34,882 nucleotides of DNA, from assembly GCA_016203535.1 (NCBI GenBank), contig JACQMO010000010.1, positions 1 through 34,882 on the forward strand, written 5' to 3'. This DNA is from Candidatus Uhrbacteria bacterium. Lineage in GTDB: Bacteria > Patescibacteriota > Patescibacteriia > 2-12-FULL-60-25. The notes under the pieces were generated by a model, which saw only the letters and a program-made list of their open reading frames with translations, was not told the origin of the DNA and did not search any database. Position 1 is the first letter of the stretch. Every line of letters begins with the position of its first letter. Made by a program: the position numbers and the translations under genes. This document shows, piece by piece, positions 7,858-15,249 of this stretch.

Positions 7858-8454
7858 TTAATCGATCTTGTTGATGAGCACGCTTTTCGGCGCTTCAAGG
7901 ATGGAATACAGGAACCGGTCCGTGATCTCCTTCCGGTAATTGAAATCCTGGAGCGGCATGCAGGTGAAATTGATCTCAAATCCCATTTCCTTTTCCAGCT
8001 GGTCGACGAGCTTGCGCGCCTGCTTCTGGTCGATCGTCCCGACAAGGAAAAGATCCACTGGTGAACCGGTCCGTCCGATGAAGGCGCCGAGGAGCGCGGC
8101 GTACTGCACGTCTCCGAGCGTGGTGATTTCCCGGTCCAGCCGTCGTTCCATGAGCACGTGCGCCTTCGTGATCAGCGTCCGGACCTCCGCGATGAGCGGG
8201 AACCCCTCGTTCATCTTGTAATATTTCCGTTTGAGTCCGGGATGCTTGGTTCCTGTTGCCGGGGCATCGGCCGCATTCACGAGACCGAGCTCGACCAGGT
8301 TCTCCAATTCACGACGGACGGCGTTGATCTGGGTCTCGATCAGGCGGGTCAGTTCGCGCACGAAAAACGCTTTTGCCGGATGGTGGACGAACAACGTCAG
8401 AAGCTTCGCCCGGGTTTTTGACCCAAATAGGTGTTCAAGCATAGCGGCCCCCAT
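7858..8454 (-). CDS. Winged-HTH regulator with nucleotidyltransferase-like C-domain
   Basis: A 198-aa probable DNA-binding regulator. Residues about 5-85 form a winged helix-turn-helix (SKTRAKLLTLFVHHPAKAFF, then RELTRLIETQINAVRRELEN, then a basic wing GLKRKYYKMN). Residues about 105-198 look like a minimal nucleotidyltransferase (MNT-like) domain: VQYAALLGAFIG, then VDLFLVG in place of the usual GSxARG...DxDL. The catalytic GS and the paired aspartates are not evident, so it is probably a binding rather than a transfer domain. ATG at 8454 has GAGG 6 nt upstream; ATG at 8442 is an alternative. The gene is first in the tsaB-glycosyltransferase run and divergent from the PP2C-like gene at 8543, so it may regulate one or both. 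Confidence 0.75.
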   Translation of the reverse strand: MGAAMLEHLFGSKTRAKLLTLFVHHPAKAFFVRELTRLIETQINAVRRELENLVELGLVNAADAPATGTKHPGLKRKYYKMNEGFPLIAEVRTLITKAHVLMERRLDREITTLGDVQYAALLGAFIGRTGSPVDLFLVGTIDQKQARKLVDQLEKEMGFEINFTCMPLQDFNYRKEITDRFLYSILEAPKSVLINKID

Positions 8455-8542
8455 ATCCTGCCTCGTGCCAACACTCTTGACAAGGGGCTGCAAACTTCTT
8501 TCGGAATGACTTAGGATAGAGGGGCTGAAAAGGAAAAACCCC

Positions 8543-10618
8543 ATGGTTGAGCAGCAATTCCGCATCGCGGAGATTGAGGTGGCCAAGAGTCCGACCGATG
8601 AAAAAATCATCGGAATTTTTCGATATGAAAGCGCCGGGCAGAAGAAAAAAGGCGCCTCGCTCCTGATCCTCGCGGAGATATCTTCAACGGTGTACGCGTA
8701 CGAACGACTCCTGGATGTGATCAATGAGTCGGCCGAGCAGGCGCGCCACCTGATCGCCGCCGTGGAGACGGATCCGGTCGCCCGGTTTGAAAAGCTGATC
8801 CAGCGGATCAACGAGGCAGTCGCGGGATTCCTCGAAGGCGAGCCGACGCCGCTCTCCTGGAACCGCGTAAACCTGTTCATCATGGAGCTGTCGCAGGACC
8901 ACATCTGCCTCACCGGGCGCGGGCGGCTCATGAATCTGTTCCTGCAGAAACAGGATGACGGGACCTACCGCACCTTCGACCTGTTCGGTTCGCTCGAGCA
9001 GCCGGCCGAAGTGGACCCCAAAAAGCCGTTCGCCGCGCTGATCTGCGGGGACATGAAACCGGGTGACATCCTCATGGCCGGAACGCTCAACCTCGAAAGG
9101 CTCCGGAACGAACTTCGGATCAAGGAACGGCTCACGACGATGCCGCCGGTATCGGCCGCGCTGGACATCAAGCAAGATCTGGAGCAGCACGGGATTCCGG
9201 ATGACTTCGTGGCGGCGATCGTGGCCTGTTGCGCGCTGGAAGTCCCCTCTCCGAAACAGGCGCCGGCGGCGGACGACGTGGAAAAGAGCACCGCCTCGAT
9301 CCAGAAACTCCGCGATGCCGAAAAGGACGCGACCCAACACCTCTCCCCTGTCTTTTCACCGGCGGCGACGGCGTCGGAACAAACGAACGAACGGCGCGTC
9401 ATGGCCGGTTTTTTCGGCCTGCTCGCTTCGCTCCGAGGAACGGTCAAACGGTACCGGTCAAAGGACATCGCGCTCATGGCGAGTCTCCGCGGGATGAACG
9501 CGGGGCACGGGAGCGTGTTCACAAAAAAACACAAGCGGATCCTTCTCGCGGGCGCGGCCGTCCTGCTTGCCGTGGCCGTCGGCGCGGGAATCTGGCGGAA
9601 CAACCAACGGCTCGCGCGGGAAGAGGCGGCGTGGACCGTGACGTACGACCAAGCCCGGGACAACCGCGATCGCGCGGAGTCCGATCTGGTCTATGCCAAC
9701 GACACGCGGGCGAAAAAATACATCGACGCGGCGGAGGGACTTCTGGCCGGATTGGACACGAAAACGCCCCAACGGAATGAAAAGATCGAAGCGCTCAAGA
9801 CGGACCTGGAGCGGCTGAAGGAGCGACTGCGAAAAACCCAGGCCGTCGAACCGGTCGAGCTGACGGCGCTCGCCGGTGCGCCGGACGGAGCGCTGGTCGC
9901 GCCCGTCCTTGCCGCGGGGGTCGGATACGCCGTGGACAACGCGGACAAAACCGTCCTGAAAATCGATACTGCAAACAAGACGACGAAACGCATCCCGCTC
10001 CCGTCCGGCGCGGGAACCGTCATCGCCGGATCGCTCGGCCAAAAATCCGTCGTATTCGCCACGTCGAACGGCGCGATGGTCGCGGTGGACTTGCAAACCG
10101 ATTCGGTGACGACGCTCTCGTCGCAGCCGCGCGCGTCAAGCACGACGGACGTGATCGTCTACGGCGGCCGCGCTTATTCGCTTGACGGGCCGAACGGGCA
10201 GGTCTGGCGCGCCCAGGGAACGGCCGGGGGGTTCGGGAGCGAACAGCCATACATCAAGGCGGCGACCACGGATCTCGCGGGAGCGGTCGGGCTGGCCATC
10301 GACAGCAACGTCTACGTGCTGAAGCCGGATGCCACCGTGGCGCGGTTCCTGTCGGGCGGACAGGAGGCGTTCGGCCTCGTCGCCATCGATCCGCCGCTTC
10401 GCGCGGCGTCCGCGATCTGGACCAACGCAGACGCCACCCGGCTCGCCATTGCGGATCCCGCCGGGAAACGCATCGTGATCTTCAACAAGGACGGGACGCT
10501 CAAGGCACAGCTTACATCAAAGGAATTTACCGGACCGCGCGATCTGGACGGCAACGAGGCGGAAAAGAAATTGCTCGTGATCGACGGAACGCGTCTGCTT
10601 CTTGTTTCTCTTCCTTAG
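8543..10618 (+). CDS. PP2C-like pseudophosphatase / TM / beta-propeller-like membrane protein
   Basis: A 691-aa protein of three parts. Residues about 1-235 resemble a PPM/PP2C phosphatase fold: LLILAEISS stands where ADGMGG is expected, then a GRGRL strand, PGDILMAGT in place of GDxLLLxTDG, and a final DDFVAAIVA. The metal-binding aspartates of the first motifs are missing, so it is probably inactive and may bind rather than dephosphorylate. One membrane segment follows at about 332-351, then a coiled-coil-like stretch (to about 435), then a C-terminal region (about 440-691) with repeated GYAVDN, VYVLKP and RLAIAD blades, as in a beta-propeller. The propeller would lie outside the cell if the N-domain is cytoplasmic. 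A weak AAGGA lies 10 nt before the start. The domain calls are fold-level guesses; the gene itself is certain. Confidence 0.8.
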   Translation: MVEQQFRIAEIEVAKSPTDEKIIGIFRYESAGQKKKGASLLILAEISSTVYAYERLLDVINESAEQARHLIAAVETDPVARFEKLIQRINEAVAGFLEGEPTPLSWNRVNLFIMELSQDHICLTGRGRLMNLFLQKQDDGTYRTFDLFGSLEQPAEVDPKKPFAALICGDMKPGDILMAGTLNLERLRNELRIKERLTTMPPVSAALDIKQDLEQHGIPDDFVAAIVACCALEVPSPKQAPAADDVEKSTASIQKLRDAEKDATQHLSPVFSPAATASEQTNERRVMAGFFGLLASLRGTVKRYRSKDIALMASLRGMNAGHGSVFTKKHKRILLAGAAVLLAVAVGAGIWRNNQRLAREEAAWTVTYDQARDNRDRAESDLVYANDTRAKKYIDAAEGLLAGLDTKTPQRNEKIEALKTDLERLKERLRKTQAVEPVELTALAGAPDGALVAPVLAAGVGYAVDNADKTVLKIDTANKTTKRIPLPSGAGTVIAGSLGQKSVVFATSNGAMVAVDLQTDSVTTLSSQPRASSTTDVIVYGGRAYSLDGPNGQVWRAQGTAGGFGSEQPYIKAATTDLAGAVGLAIDSNVYVLKPDATVARFLSGGQEAFGLVAIDPPLRAASAIWTNADATRLAIADPAGKRIVIFNKDGTLKAQLTSKEFTGPRDLDGNEAEKKLLVIDGTRLLLVSLP

Positions 10619-10639
10619 CAAGCGAAGCGAATAATAAAA

Positions 10640-10721
10640 AAGAACGGGTGACAGGGCGAGCGTCTTCTCGTCTCGACAGCAGTCGGGACGAAAGGCGCGA
10701 GCCCTGGCAGGACCCGTTCTT
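10640..10721. terminator. ACGGGT-family structured element, copy A (rplL terminator)
   Basis: A 10-bp outer stem (10640-10649 with 10712-10721) encloses the conserved internal loop GAC / GGCAGG, then an AGGGC/GCCCT helix, a tandem GA/GA mismatch, a 7-bp helix and a capped hairpin. It begins 6 nt after the rplL stop. On the minus strand the stem is followed by TTCTTTTTTATT, a good intrinsic terminator. It also lies 21 nt after the plus-strand gene, so it may serve both converging genes. Confidence 0.8.
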
Positions 10722-10726
10722 CCTTG

Positions 10727-11131
10727 TTATTTGAGCGTCGCTTTCCCGCCGGCCTCTTCGATCTTCTTCTTCATCTCTTCGGCTTCGGCTTTCGCGACGT
10801 CTTCCTTCACGACTTTCGGCGCGGCATCCACGATATCCTTGGCTTCCTTGAGTCCAAGGCCCGTGATCTCGCGGACGACCTTGATCACGCCGATCTTGTT
10901 GCCCCCTGCTTCCGTGAGCTCCACGGTGAAGGAGGACTTTTCTTCCGCGGCGGCGCCACCCGCAGCGCCACCGGCGGCGGCCATCATGACCGGGGCGGCG
11001 GCGGACACGCCGAACTTCTCTTCAAGGACCTTCACGAGTTCCGCGAGGTCCAGCACGGACAATTTTTCGACCGAGGACACTAGATCTTTGAACTTCTCCG
11101 GCACCTCGACCACCTTCGTTTCATCGCTCAT
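10727..11131 (-). CDS. rplL: 50S ribosomal protein L7/L12
   Basis: L7/L12 forms the flexible stalk that recruits translation GTPases to the ribosome, as dimers bound to the C-terminal helix of L10. The 134-aa sequence has the N-terminal dimerisation domain (to about 45, ending [13 protein letters not shown]), an Ala/Gly-rich hinge (about 45-65) and the conserved C-domain ([19 protein letters not shown], then [16 protein letters not shown]). It lies downstream of rplJ, the universal order, but the two are separated by a structured element (copy B). No Shine-Dalgarno precedes ATG at 11131; the AT-rich stretch just upstream might hold a secondary promoter. Copy A terminates the transcript. Confidence 0.98.
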   Translation of the reverse strand: MSDETKVVEVPEKFKDLVSSVEKLSVLDLAELVKVLEEKFGVSAAAPVMMAAAGGAAGGAAAEEKSSFTVELTEAGGNKIGVIKVVREITGLGLKEAKDIVDAAPKVVKEDVAKAEAEEMKKKIEEAGGKATLK

Positions 11132-11154
11132 ATACGGTATATTATTTTCGTAAT

Positions 11155-11231
11155 TAACGGGTGACGCGGCGAACGTCTTGAGTCATGCGAGCCAGCATGA
11201 CGAAAGACGCGAGCTGTGGCAGGACCCGTTA
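11155..11231. repeat. ACGGGT-family structured element, copy B (rplJ-rplL spacer)
   Basis: An 8-bp outer stem TAACGGGT (11155-11162) / ACCCGTTA (11224-11231) contains the same GAC / GGCAGG loop as copy A and the same CGTCTT helix, while the apical stem differs in sequence but still pairs (GTCATGC/GCATGAC). The last three bases of the 3' arm are the rplJ stop codon. No U-tract follows on the minus strand, so it would be an attenuator or processing site rather than a full terminator. Confidence 0.75.
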
Positions 11232-11726
11232 CACCACAGCGTTTTCTTTCTGTTTTCGGATCGCTTCTACTGCACGGACGAATGCGGAGACCGGGGCGTA
11301 CATGGTGCCGACCACCTGGCCGAGAAGCTCCTTCTTCGACGGCAGCTTGGACAGCGCGACGACCTTCTCCTGCCCGACCGGCGCGCCTTCGAAAATCCCG
11401 CCGACCAGCTGGAGCGGCGTCGTCTTCGCCATGTCTCCAAGGACTTTGGCCGGCGCGATCTCGTCTTCCAGACCGAACGCGACGCCGATCATCCCCGGCA
11501 GGGCCTTGGCGTCAATCTCGACGCCCGCGTCTTTCGCGGCCTTCGACAGAAGCGTTTTCTTCGTGACCACGTAGTCGACGTTCGCTTCGCGCATCTTCTT
11601 GCGCAACTCGTCGGCTTTCGCCACCTTCAGTCCCTGATAGTTGGCGAACACGACGGATTTCGCCTTCTTGAACTCCCGCGTGAGGAGCTCGATCGTATTC
11701 AATTTCTGTTCACGTGTTTTTGGCAT
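11229..11726 (-). CDS. rplJ: 50S ribosomal protein L10
   Basis: L10 anchors the L7/L12 dimers to 23S rRNA and autoregulates its own operon by binding the leader. The 165-aa protein has the rRNA-binding N-domain (KTREQKLNTIELLTREFKKA, VVFANYQGL, VVTKKTLLSKAA) and the C-terminal helix (about 135-165, VVGTMYAPVSAFVRAVEAIR) that carries L7/L12. The start at MPKTREQK fits the family. No Shine-Dalgarno is visible before it. An L10 leader and a good promoter lie upstream, and copy B of the structured element begins at its stop codon. Confidence 0.98.
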   Translation of the reverse strand: MPKTREQKLNTIELLTREFKKAKSVVFANYQGLKVAKADELRKKMREANVDYVVTKKTLLSKAAKDAGVEIDAKALPGMIGVAFGLEDEIAPAKVLGDMAKTTPLQLVGGIFEGAPVGQEKVVALSKLPSKKELLGQVVGTMYAPVSAFVRAVEAIRKQKENAVV

Positions 11727-11766
11727 AGCAACGAGGTTAATTGGCTATTTCGACCTTTATAACAAC

Positions 11767-11810
11767 ACCCTCAGGTCAGTGAGGGCGTAAAGAAAACCGA
11801 ACGGTTTTCT
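11767..11810 (-). terminator. Two hairpins in the rplJ leader, possible attenuator
   Basis: Reading on the minus strand, AGAAAACCG-TT-CGGTTTTCT (11810-11791) is followed by CCCTCA/TGAGGG (11785-11768) and then TGTTGTT. Either could be the termination arm of the L10 leader. The U-run is weak, so the mechanism is uncertain. Confidence 0.45.
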
Positions 11811-11815
11811 CTGTG

Positions 11816-11866
11816 CTCCTCGGCAGGATATTAAGCCCCTTTGGCGGAGCGCCTGCTGTCTTTGGA
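11816..11866 (-). ncRNA. Ribosomal protein L10 leader
   Basis: On the minus strand the transcript carries AGACAGCAGG, then a loop with a short GC hairpin, then TTAATATCCTGCCGAGG. The pairing of CAGCAGG with CCTGCCG and the flanking AGACAG and GAGG words are the hallmark of the L10 leader, where the L10(L12)4 complex binds to repress its own operon. It lies about 90 nt upstream of the rplJ start, downstream of a matching promoter. Confidence 0.85.
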
Positions 11867-11882
11867 CCAGGATGTTGACGGC

Positions 11883-11911
11883 AGACTACCGGATGCGTTG
11901 TCCCCCGTCAA
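11883..11911 (-). promoter_or_regulatory. Promoter of rplJ-rplL
   Basis: TTGACG (11906-11911) and TAGTCT (11883-11888) are separated by 17 nt on the minus strand. Transcription would start near 11876, giving a leader of about 150 nt that includes the L10-binding site. Confidence 0.65.
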
Positions 11912-11927
11912 GGGATGGAGATATACT
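11898..11927 (+). promoter_or_regulatory. Promoter of the cupredoxin lipoprotein gene
   Basis: TTGTCC (11898-11903) and TATACT (11922-11927) with an 18-nt spacer. Its -35 region overlaps the rplJ promoter on the other strand, so the two divergent promoters may compete. Confidence 0.5.
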
Positions 11928-11953
11928 GGATTCCTAAACCTAATGTCTCTCCT

Positions 11954-12760
11954 ATGAACAACACGTTTTCCCTCCTGGCGCTTCTGGCGATTGTCGGAGC
12001 CGGATGCCCGCTCGCCCCGCCGCCGTCCGTCCCTCCGAGACCGCCGACAACCACGCCGCCCGTGGCCCCTCCGTCCGCCGAGGGTGATACCGCGGCCGTG
12101 GCGCTCGAAGGCAAAAATGCGATCGCGCTCGATGAAGACCAGAAGGTCGGCGACAAGATCACCGTTTCAAGCGTCATGCTGGAAAAGCCGGGATACGTCG
12201 TCGTCCACGGTGAGACGAACGGAGGGCCCGGCGCCATCCTTGCGAACAGCGTTCTCCTGCCAGCCGGCGAATCCGTGAACGTCGAGGTGAAAACCGTGGT
12301 GAAGCCGAACATCTATTACTGGGCGATGCTCCATGCGGACAACGGCGACGGCGCGTACAATTCGGCCGATGACGCGCCGATCAAGGACGGACAAGGCAAC
12401 ATCGTCATGATGCGTTTCGAAGGGGCCGAAGCCGCCGAGGTGATGGAAAAGAAAGAGGATGAAACAACCGAGGTCAAGGTTGACGTCGAGGTGAAGATGG
12501 AAGCCAAGACCGTTGCGGCGGCGATCCAGAACTTTTCCTTCGGACCTGCGACCATCACGGTGAAAAAAGGCGACAAGGTGACGTTCACGAACAAGGATGG
12601 CGTGGGCCACTCCGCAACGGCTGACGGCGGCGCGTTCGATACGGGGATCATCTCATCGAACCAATCCGCAACCGTGGACACGTCCTCGCTCGCGCCGGGG
12701 AGCTACCCGTTCCATTGCACCCCGCATCCGAACATGAAGGGGACGATCGTCGTACAGTAG
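11954..12760 (+). CDS. Cupredoxin (plastocyanin-like) lipoprotein with DUF7282-like domain
   Basis: A 268-aa exported lipoprotein: signal peptide with lipobox VGAGC (Cys18), then a Pro/Thr-rich linker. Residues about 60-165 resemble the DUF7282 domain of archaeal and CPR surface proteins (GYVVVHGETNGGPGAILANS). A cupredoxin domain follows (about 180-268) with the blue-copper ligands in the right order: His219 in GVGHSAT, and Cys255, His258, Met261 in HCTPHPNM. It should bind one copper at the cell surface and carry electrons or store copper; no partner oxidase is visible nearby. I chose ATG at 11954 rather than 11915 because it gives a clean signal peptide. Confidence 0.88.
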   Translation: MNNTFSLLALLAIVGAGCPLAPPPSVPPRPPTTTPPVAPPSAEGDTAAVALEGKNAIALDEDQKVGDKITVSSVMLEKPGYVVVHGETNGGPGAILANSVLLPAGESVNVEVKTVVKPNIYYWAMLHADNGDGAYNSADDAPIKDGQGNIVMMRFEGAEAAEVMEKKEDETTEVKVDVEVKMEAKTVAAAIQNFSFGPATITVKKGDKVTFTNKDGVGHSATADGGAFDTGIISSNQSATVDTSSLAPGSYPFHCTPHPNMKGTIVVQ

Positions 12761-12768
12761 AAAACTGT

Positions 12769-12860
12769 AAACGCCTGCGGTGCATGCCGGATGAACAGTA
12801 AGACTTGGCCTAGCGGCCCGGAGCGCTGTTCAGGAGGTATGTGCCGCAGGCGTTTTTTTT
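12769..12860. terminator. Bidirectional terminator with a large structured loop
   Basis: A 17-bp stem (12769-12785 with 12839-12855, two G-U pairs on the plus strand) is followed by eight T residues that overlap the xseB stop. The loop is itself structured: GAACAG/CTGTTC (12793-12798, 12826-12831) and GGCC/GGCC inside. It lies between the converging cupredoxin gene and xseB. The ~53-nt folded loop is much larger than in an ordinary terminator. Confidence 0.75.
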
Positions 12861-13071
12861 ATTCTTCGTGGATTCTCTTCTTGATTTCCTTAATCGTGTT
12901 CTCCGCCTCGTCCAAGCGATTCTTCAGCGTCTCGGCGAGGGTCATCGCGCGCTCGAACTTCGCAAGCCCCTGGTCGAGGTCGCCGTTCCCCTGCTCAAAC
13001 CACGCGGCGATCTCCTCGAGTTCTTGAAACCCTTTCGCGACGTCTACTTTTTTGGTGTCTTTCTTCGGCAT
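12859..13071 (-). CDS. xseB: Exodeoxyribonuclease VII small subunit
   Basis: XseB is the small helical subunit that coats XseA in exonuclease VII, which degrades single-stranded DNA from both ends. The 70-aa sequence is normal for the family: VDVAKGFQELEEIAAWFEQG, then GLAKFERAMTLAETLKNRLDEAE, a helical hairpin. Its start overlaps the end of xseA by 28 nt, so the two subunits are likely coupled in translation. It is the last gene of the long minus-strand run that begins at 18085. Confidence 0.92.
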   Translation of the reverse strand: MPKKDTKKVDVAKGFQELEEIAAWFEQGNGDLDQGLAKFERAMTLAETLKNRLDEAENTIKEIKKRIHEE

Positions 13072-14165
13072 AGAATGGTTGAATCAGCTTCCCCGTCACG
13101 CACGACGATCGTAACCTGCCGGCCTGGCACGAATTCCGAAATGGTCCCGATGCCATGCCCCCGATCATCCCGGATCATCGCATAGCCGCGGGACAGGACG
13201 GCGTGAGGGTTGAATGATGCCATGAGACGCATCTGGGCTTCAAGGCGCTCGCGAAGCGCGCGTAGCCACAACGTCGGCGAAACGAATACCCGTTCCAAAA
13301 TACTCCGTCCGTCATCGAGCTGTCGGCGCAGCGCTTGTTCGATCCCGCCGGAAACCGTCGACAGCTCATAGAGGATGTCGCGGCGGTCCGGCACGAGGCG
13401 CCGCGCGCAATCCGTCGGCGTCGAGCCGCGGACGTCGGCGGCTTCTTCGGCAAGCGTCAGATCCCGCTCATGTCCGATCGCGACGAGCGTCGGAATGCGC
13501 GACGCGTGGATTGCGTGCACGACCCGTTCATCGTTGAACGCCATGAGCTCCTCAAGCGAACCGCCGCCGCGCGTAAGCACCAACACGTCGTACGCGTCTC
13601 CTCCGGCATTCGCCTGTTCGATGGCGCGGACGATGTCGTCGGGCGCGCGCTCTCCCTGCACAAGGACATGGGAAAGATCGATCTGAAGTCCGCCCCACCG
13701 TTCACCCAGCACGCGGATGAAATCCCCGTATGCCGCGCTCTCCCGCGATGCGACGAGTGCGATCCGTTCCGGAAACCGCGGGAGCGGCCGTTTGCGTGAT
13801 GGATCGAACAGCCCCTCCTGTTCCAGCCGCGCGCGCAACAGAGCGAGCGCTTTCTTGAGCGCGCCTTCCCCGGCAAGTTCGATCCGCTCGGCGGAAAGCG
13901 AAAACTTCCCGTATTTCGGATACACGCGCGGAACGCCGAACACCCGAACACGGAATCCATCCTCGATGGGGACGCGCAAATTCCAGACCGGCAGGAACAC
14001 ATTCACGAGCGCTTTGTCGTCCTTCAAATCGAAACTCACCCACTGCCCCTGCGAAACGCGATAGCCGGACACTTCACCCTCGACCGCGACCGACTCGCCG
14101 GTGAACGCCTCCTTCAGGAGGAGGTTTACGGTTTCGACGAATTCTGACACGAGGAGGATGCGCAT
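13044..14165 (-). CDS. xseA: Exodeoxyribonuclease VII large subunit, short form
   Basis: The catalytic subunit of exonuclease VII. The N-terminal OB-fold (about 1-95, VEGEVSGYRVSQGQWVSFDL) precedes the nuclease domain with FPERIALVASRESAAYGDF, LTRGGGSLEELMAFNDE, AIGHERDLTLAEEAADVRGSTPT, then the C-terminal signature LSRGYAMIRDD. At 373 aa it is shorter than the ~400-450 aa of most bacteria; the missing part is in the coiled coil between nuclease domain and C-terminus, where the XseB subunits dock. Conserved catalytic-region motifs remain, so it is probably active. It starts 7 nt after the CapA-like gene ends and overlaps xseB. Confidence 0.93.
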   Translation of the reverse strand: MRILLVSEFVETVNLLLKEAFTGESVAVEGEVSGYRVSQGQWVSFDLKDDKALVNVFLPVWNLRVPIEDGFRVRVFGVPRVYPKYGKFSLSAERIELAGEGALKKALALLRARLEQEGLFDPSRKRPLPRFPERIALVASRESAAYGDFIRVLGERWGGLQIDLSHVLVQGERAPDDIVRAIEQANAGGDAYDVLVLTRGGGSLEELMAFNDERVVHAIHASRIPTLVAIGHERDLTLAEEAADVRGSTPTDCARRLVPDRRDILYELSTVSGGIEQALRRQLDDGRSILERVFVSPTLWLRALRERLEAQMRLMASFNPHAVLSRGYAMIRDDRGHGIGTISEFVPGRQVTIVVRDGEADSTILCRRKTPKK

Positions 14166-14172
14166 GGGAGAG

Positions 14173-15249
14173 TCAGTTGACTGGAAGAATGATTTTTCCG
14201 TTCAGGATCTGATTTGTGAGCGATGGATCGGAAAGCGAAGACAACCTGCGCAGACGCGCGTCCCGTGATGCGCCCTCGAGGAGGCGTGGCTGGCTTTGGT
14301 CGATCCGGACCGGCAACAAATCGATCGCGACGTCGCGGTCCGAAAACGTGAGGAGCGCCGCGAGCCCTTCCCGCGTTTCTTCCGACCAATCCTGGTCGAA
14401 CACGAAATTCCCAAGCGAGTAGAGGATCGGCTTCCCGCGATACAGGCCGACCCCCTGCGTCCAATGCGGGTGGGCGCCGATGACCGCGTCCGCCCCATGG
14501 TCGATGAGCCACATCGCGCGTTTCTGCTGATCCGGCGTCGGCCGGTCGCGGTATTCTTCGCCCCAATGCATGAACGCGAGGACCAGATCGGCGGCGCGCG
14601 CCGCGTCCATGGCCTTCATCGCTCCTGTTTCATCAAACGCGCCCGTCACCGTGTTGAACCCCACGAGCGCGACGGAGCGGCCGTTCAAGCGCATGATGGC
14701 GAGGGACACGGCGCCCTCTTCGACCTCATCGCCGAACGCGACGATCCCGGACTGGCGGAGACGGTCGCGCGATTCCGCCGCGCCGATCCGTCCCTGGTCC
14801 CACGCGTGGTTGTTCGCCTGGGACGCGGCATCGAATCCAGCCGCACGGAGCGACGAAACGGATTCCGGAGCAAATGCGAAGTCGATCGACTTTTCCGGCG
14901 CGCGCCGGACGGCGGTAACCGGCCCTTCGAGGTTCATGAGACGCGCATGCGCGGACCGGAACAAAGGCTCCTCCATGATGCGGCGGAACGGATACAGGGC
15001 GTCGTTCGCCTTGCGGATCCGCGTCGCGACGGTGCGATCGAGCATCACGTCGCCGACGACGAACACCGTCACCGGTGCGTTCCGCGGGGGAGAAACCGGA
15101 AACGAATTCGTCGCCGCGCCCGGGCCGTCCGATACCGACGCGCCGGCGGACGCAAGGATGCGGAATGCCGCGACGATCCCGACGCCGGAGATCACGACCG
15201 ACAACACCGGGACAGCGACGAGCGCGGCTAGGGCGCGACGGTAAACCAT
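14173..15249 (-). CDS. CapA/PgsA-like metallophosphoesterase, membrane anchored
   Basis: A 358-aa protein of the PGA_cap family, whose members are calcineurin-fold proteins found with poly-gamma-glutamate capsule systems but also widely in bacteria that make no such polymer. A membrane anchor lies at about 10-33, then a linker, then the domain: VVGDVMLDRTVATRI (about 62-76), MNLEGPVTAV, ASQANNHAWDQG, GAHPHWTQG and YSLGNFVFDQ, which carry the metal-binding Asp, Asn and His residues. No capB/capC ligase genes are present, so capsule synthesis is not implied. ATG at 15249 overlaps the preceding gene by 22 nt and gives a proper anchor; the longer upstream frame is an overlap artefact. Confidence 0.87.
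   Translation of the reverse strand: MVYRRALAALVAVPVLSVVISGVGIVAAFRILASAGASVSDGPGAATNSFPVSPPRNAPVTVFVVGDVMLDRTVATRIRKANDALYPFRRIMEEPLFRSAHARLMNLEGPVTAVRRAPEKSIDFAFAPESVSSLRAAGFDAASQANNHAWDQGRIGAAESRDRLRQSGIVAFGDEVEEGAVSLAIMRLNGRSVALVGFNTVTGAFDETGAMKAMDAARAADLVLAFMHWGEEYRDRPTPDQQKRAMWLIDHGADAVIGAHPHWTQGVGLYRGKPILYSLGNFVFDQDWSEETREGLAALLTFSDRDVAIDLLPVRIDQSQPRLLEGASRDARLRRLSSLSDPSLTNQILNGKIILPVN

Noticed and set aside
8473-8521. TTGACA at about 8473 as the promoter of the PP2C-like gene
   Set aside because: No acceptable -10 box lies 15-19 nt downstream; TAGGAT is 29 nt away.
10640-11231. Elements A and B as a CRISPR array or attC sites
   Set aside because: They are separate hairpins with different cores, at gene ends, without regularly spaced spacers and without the attC core sites.
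14173-15249. Capsule (poly-gamma-glutamate) synthesis locus
   Set aside because: Only a CapA-like gene is present; there is no CapB/CapC or PgsB/PgsC gene, and CapA-like proteins are widespread without the polymer.
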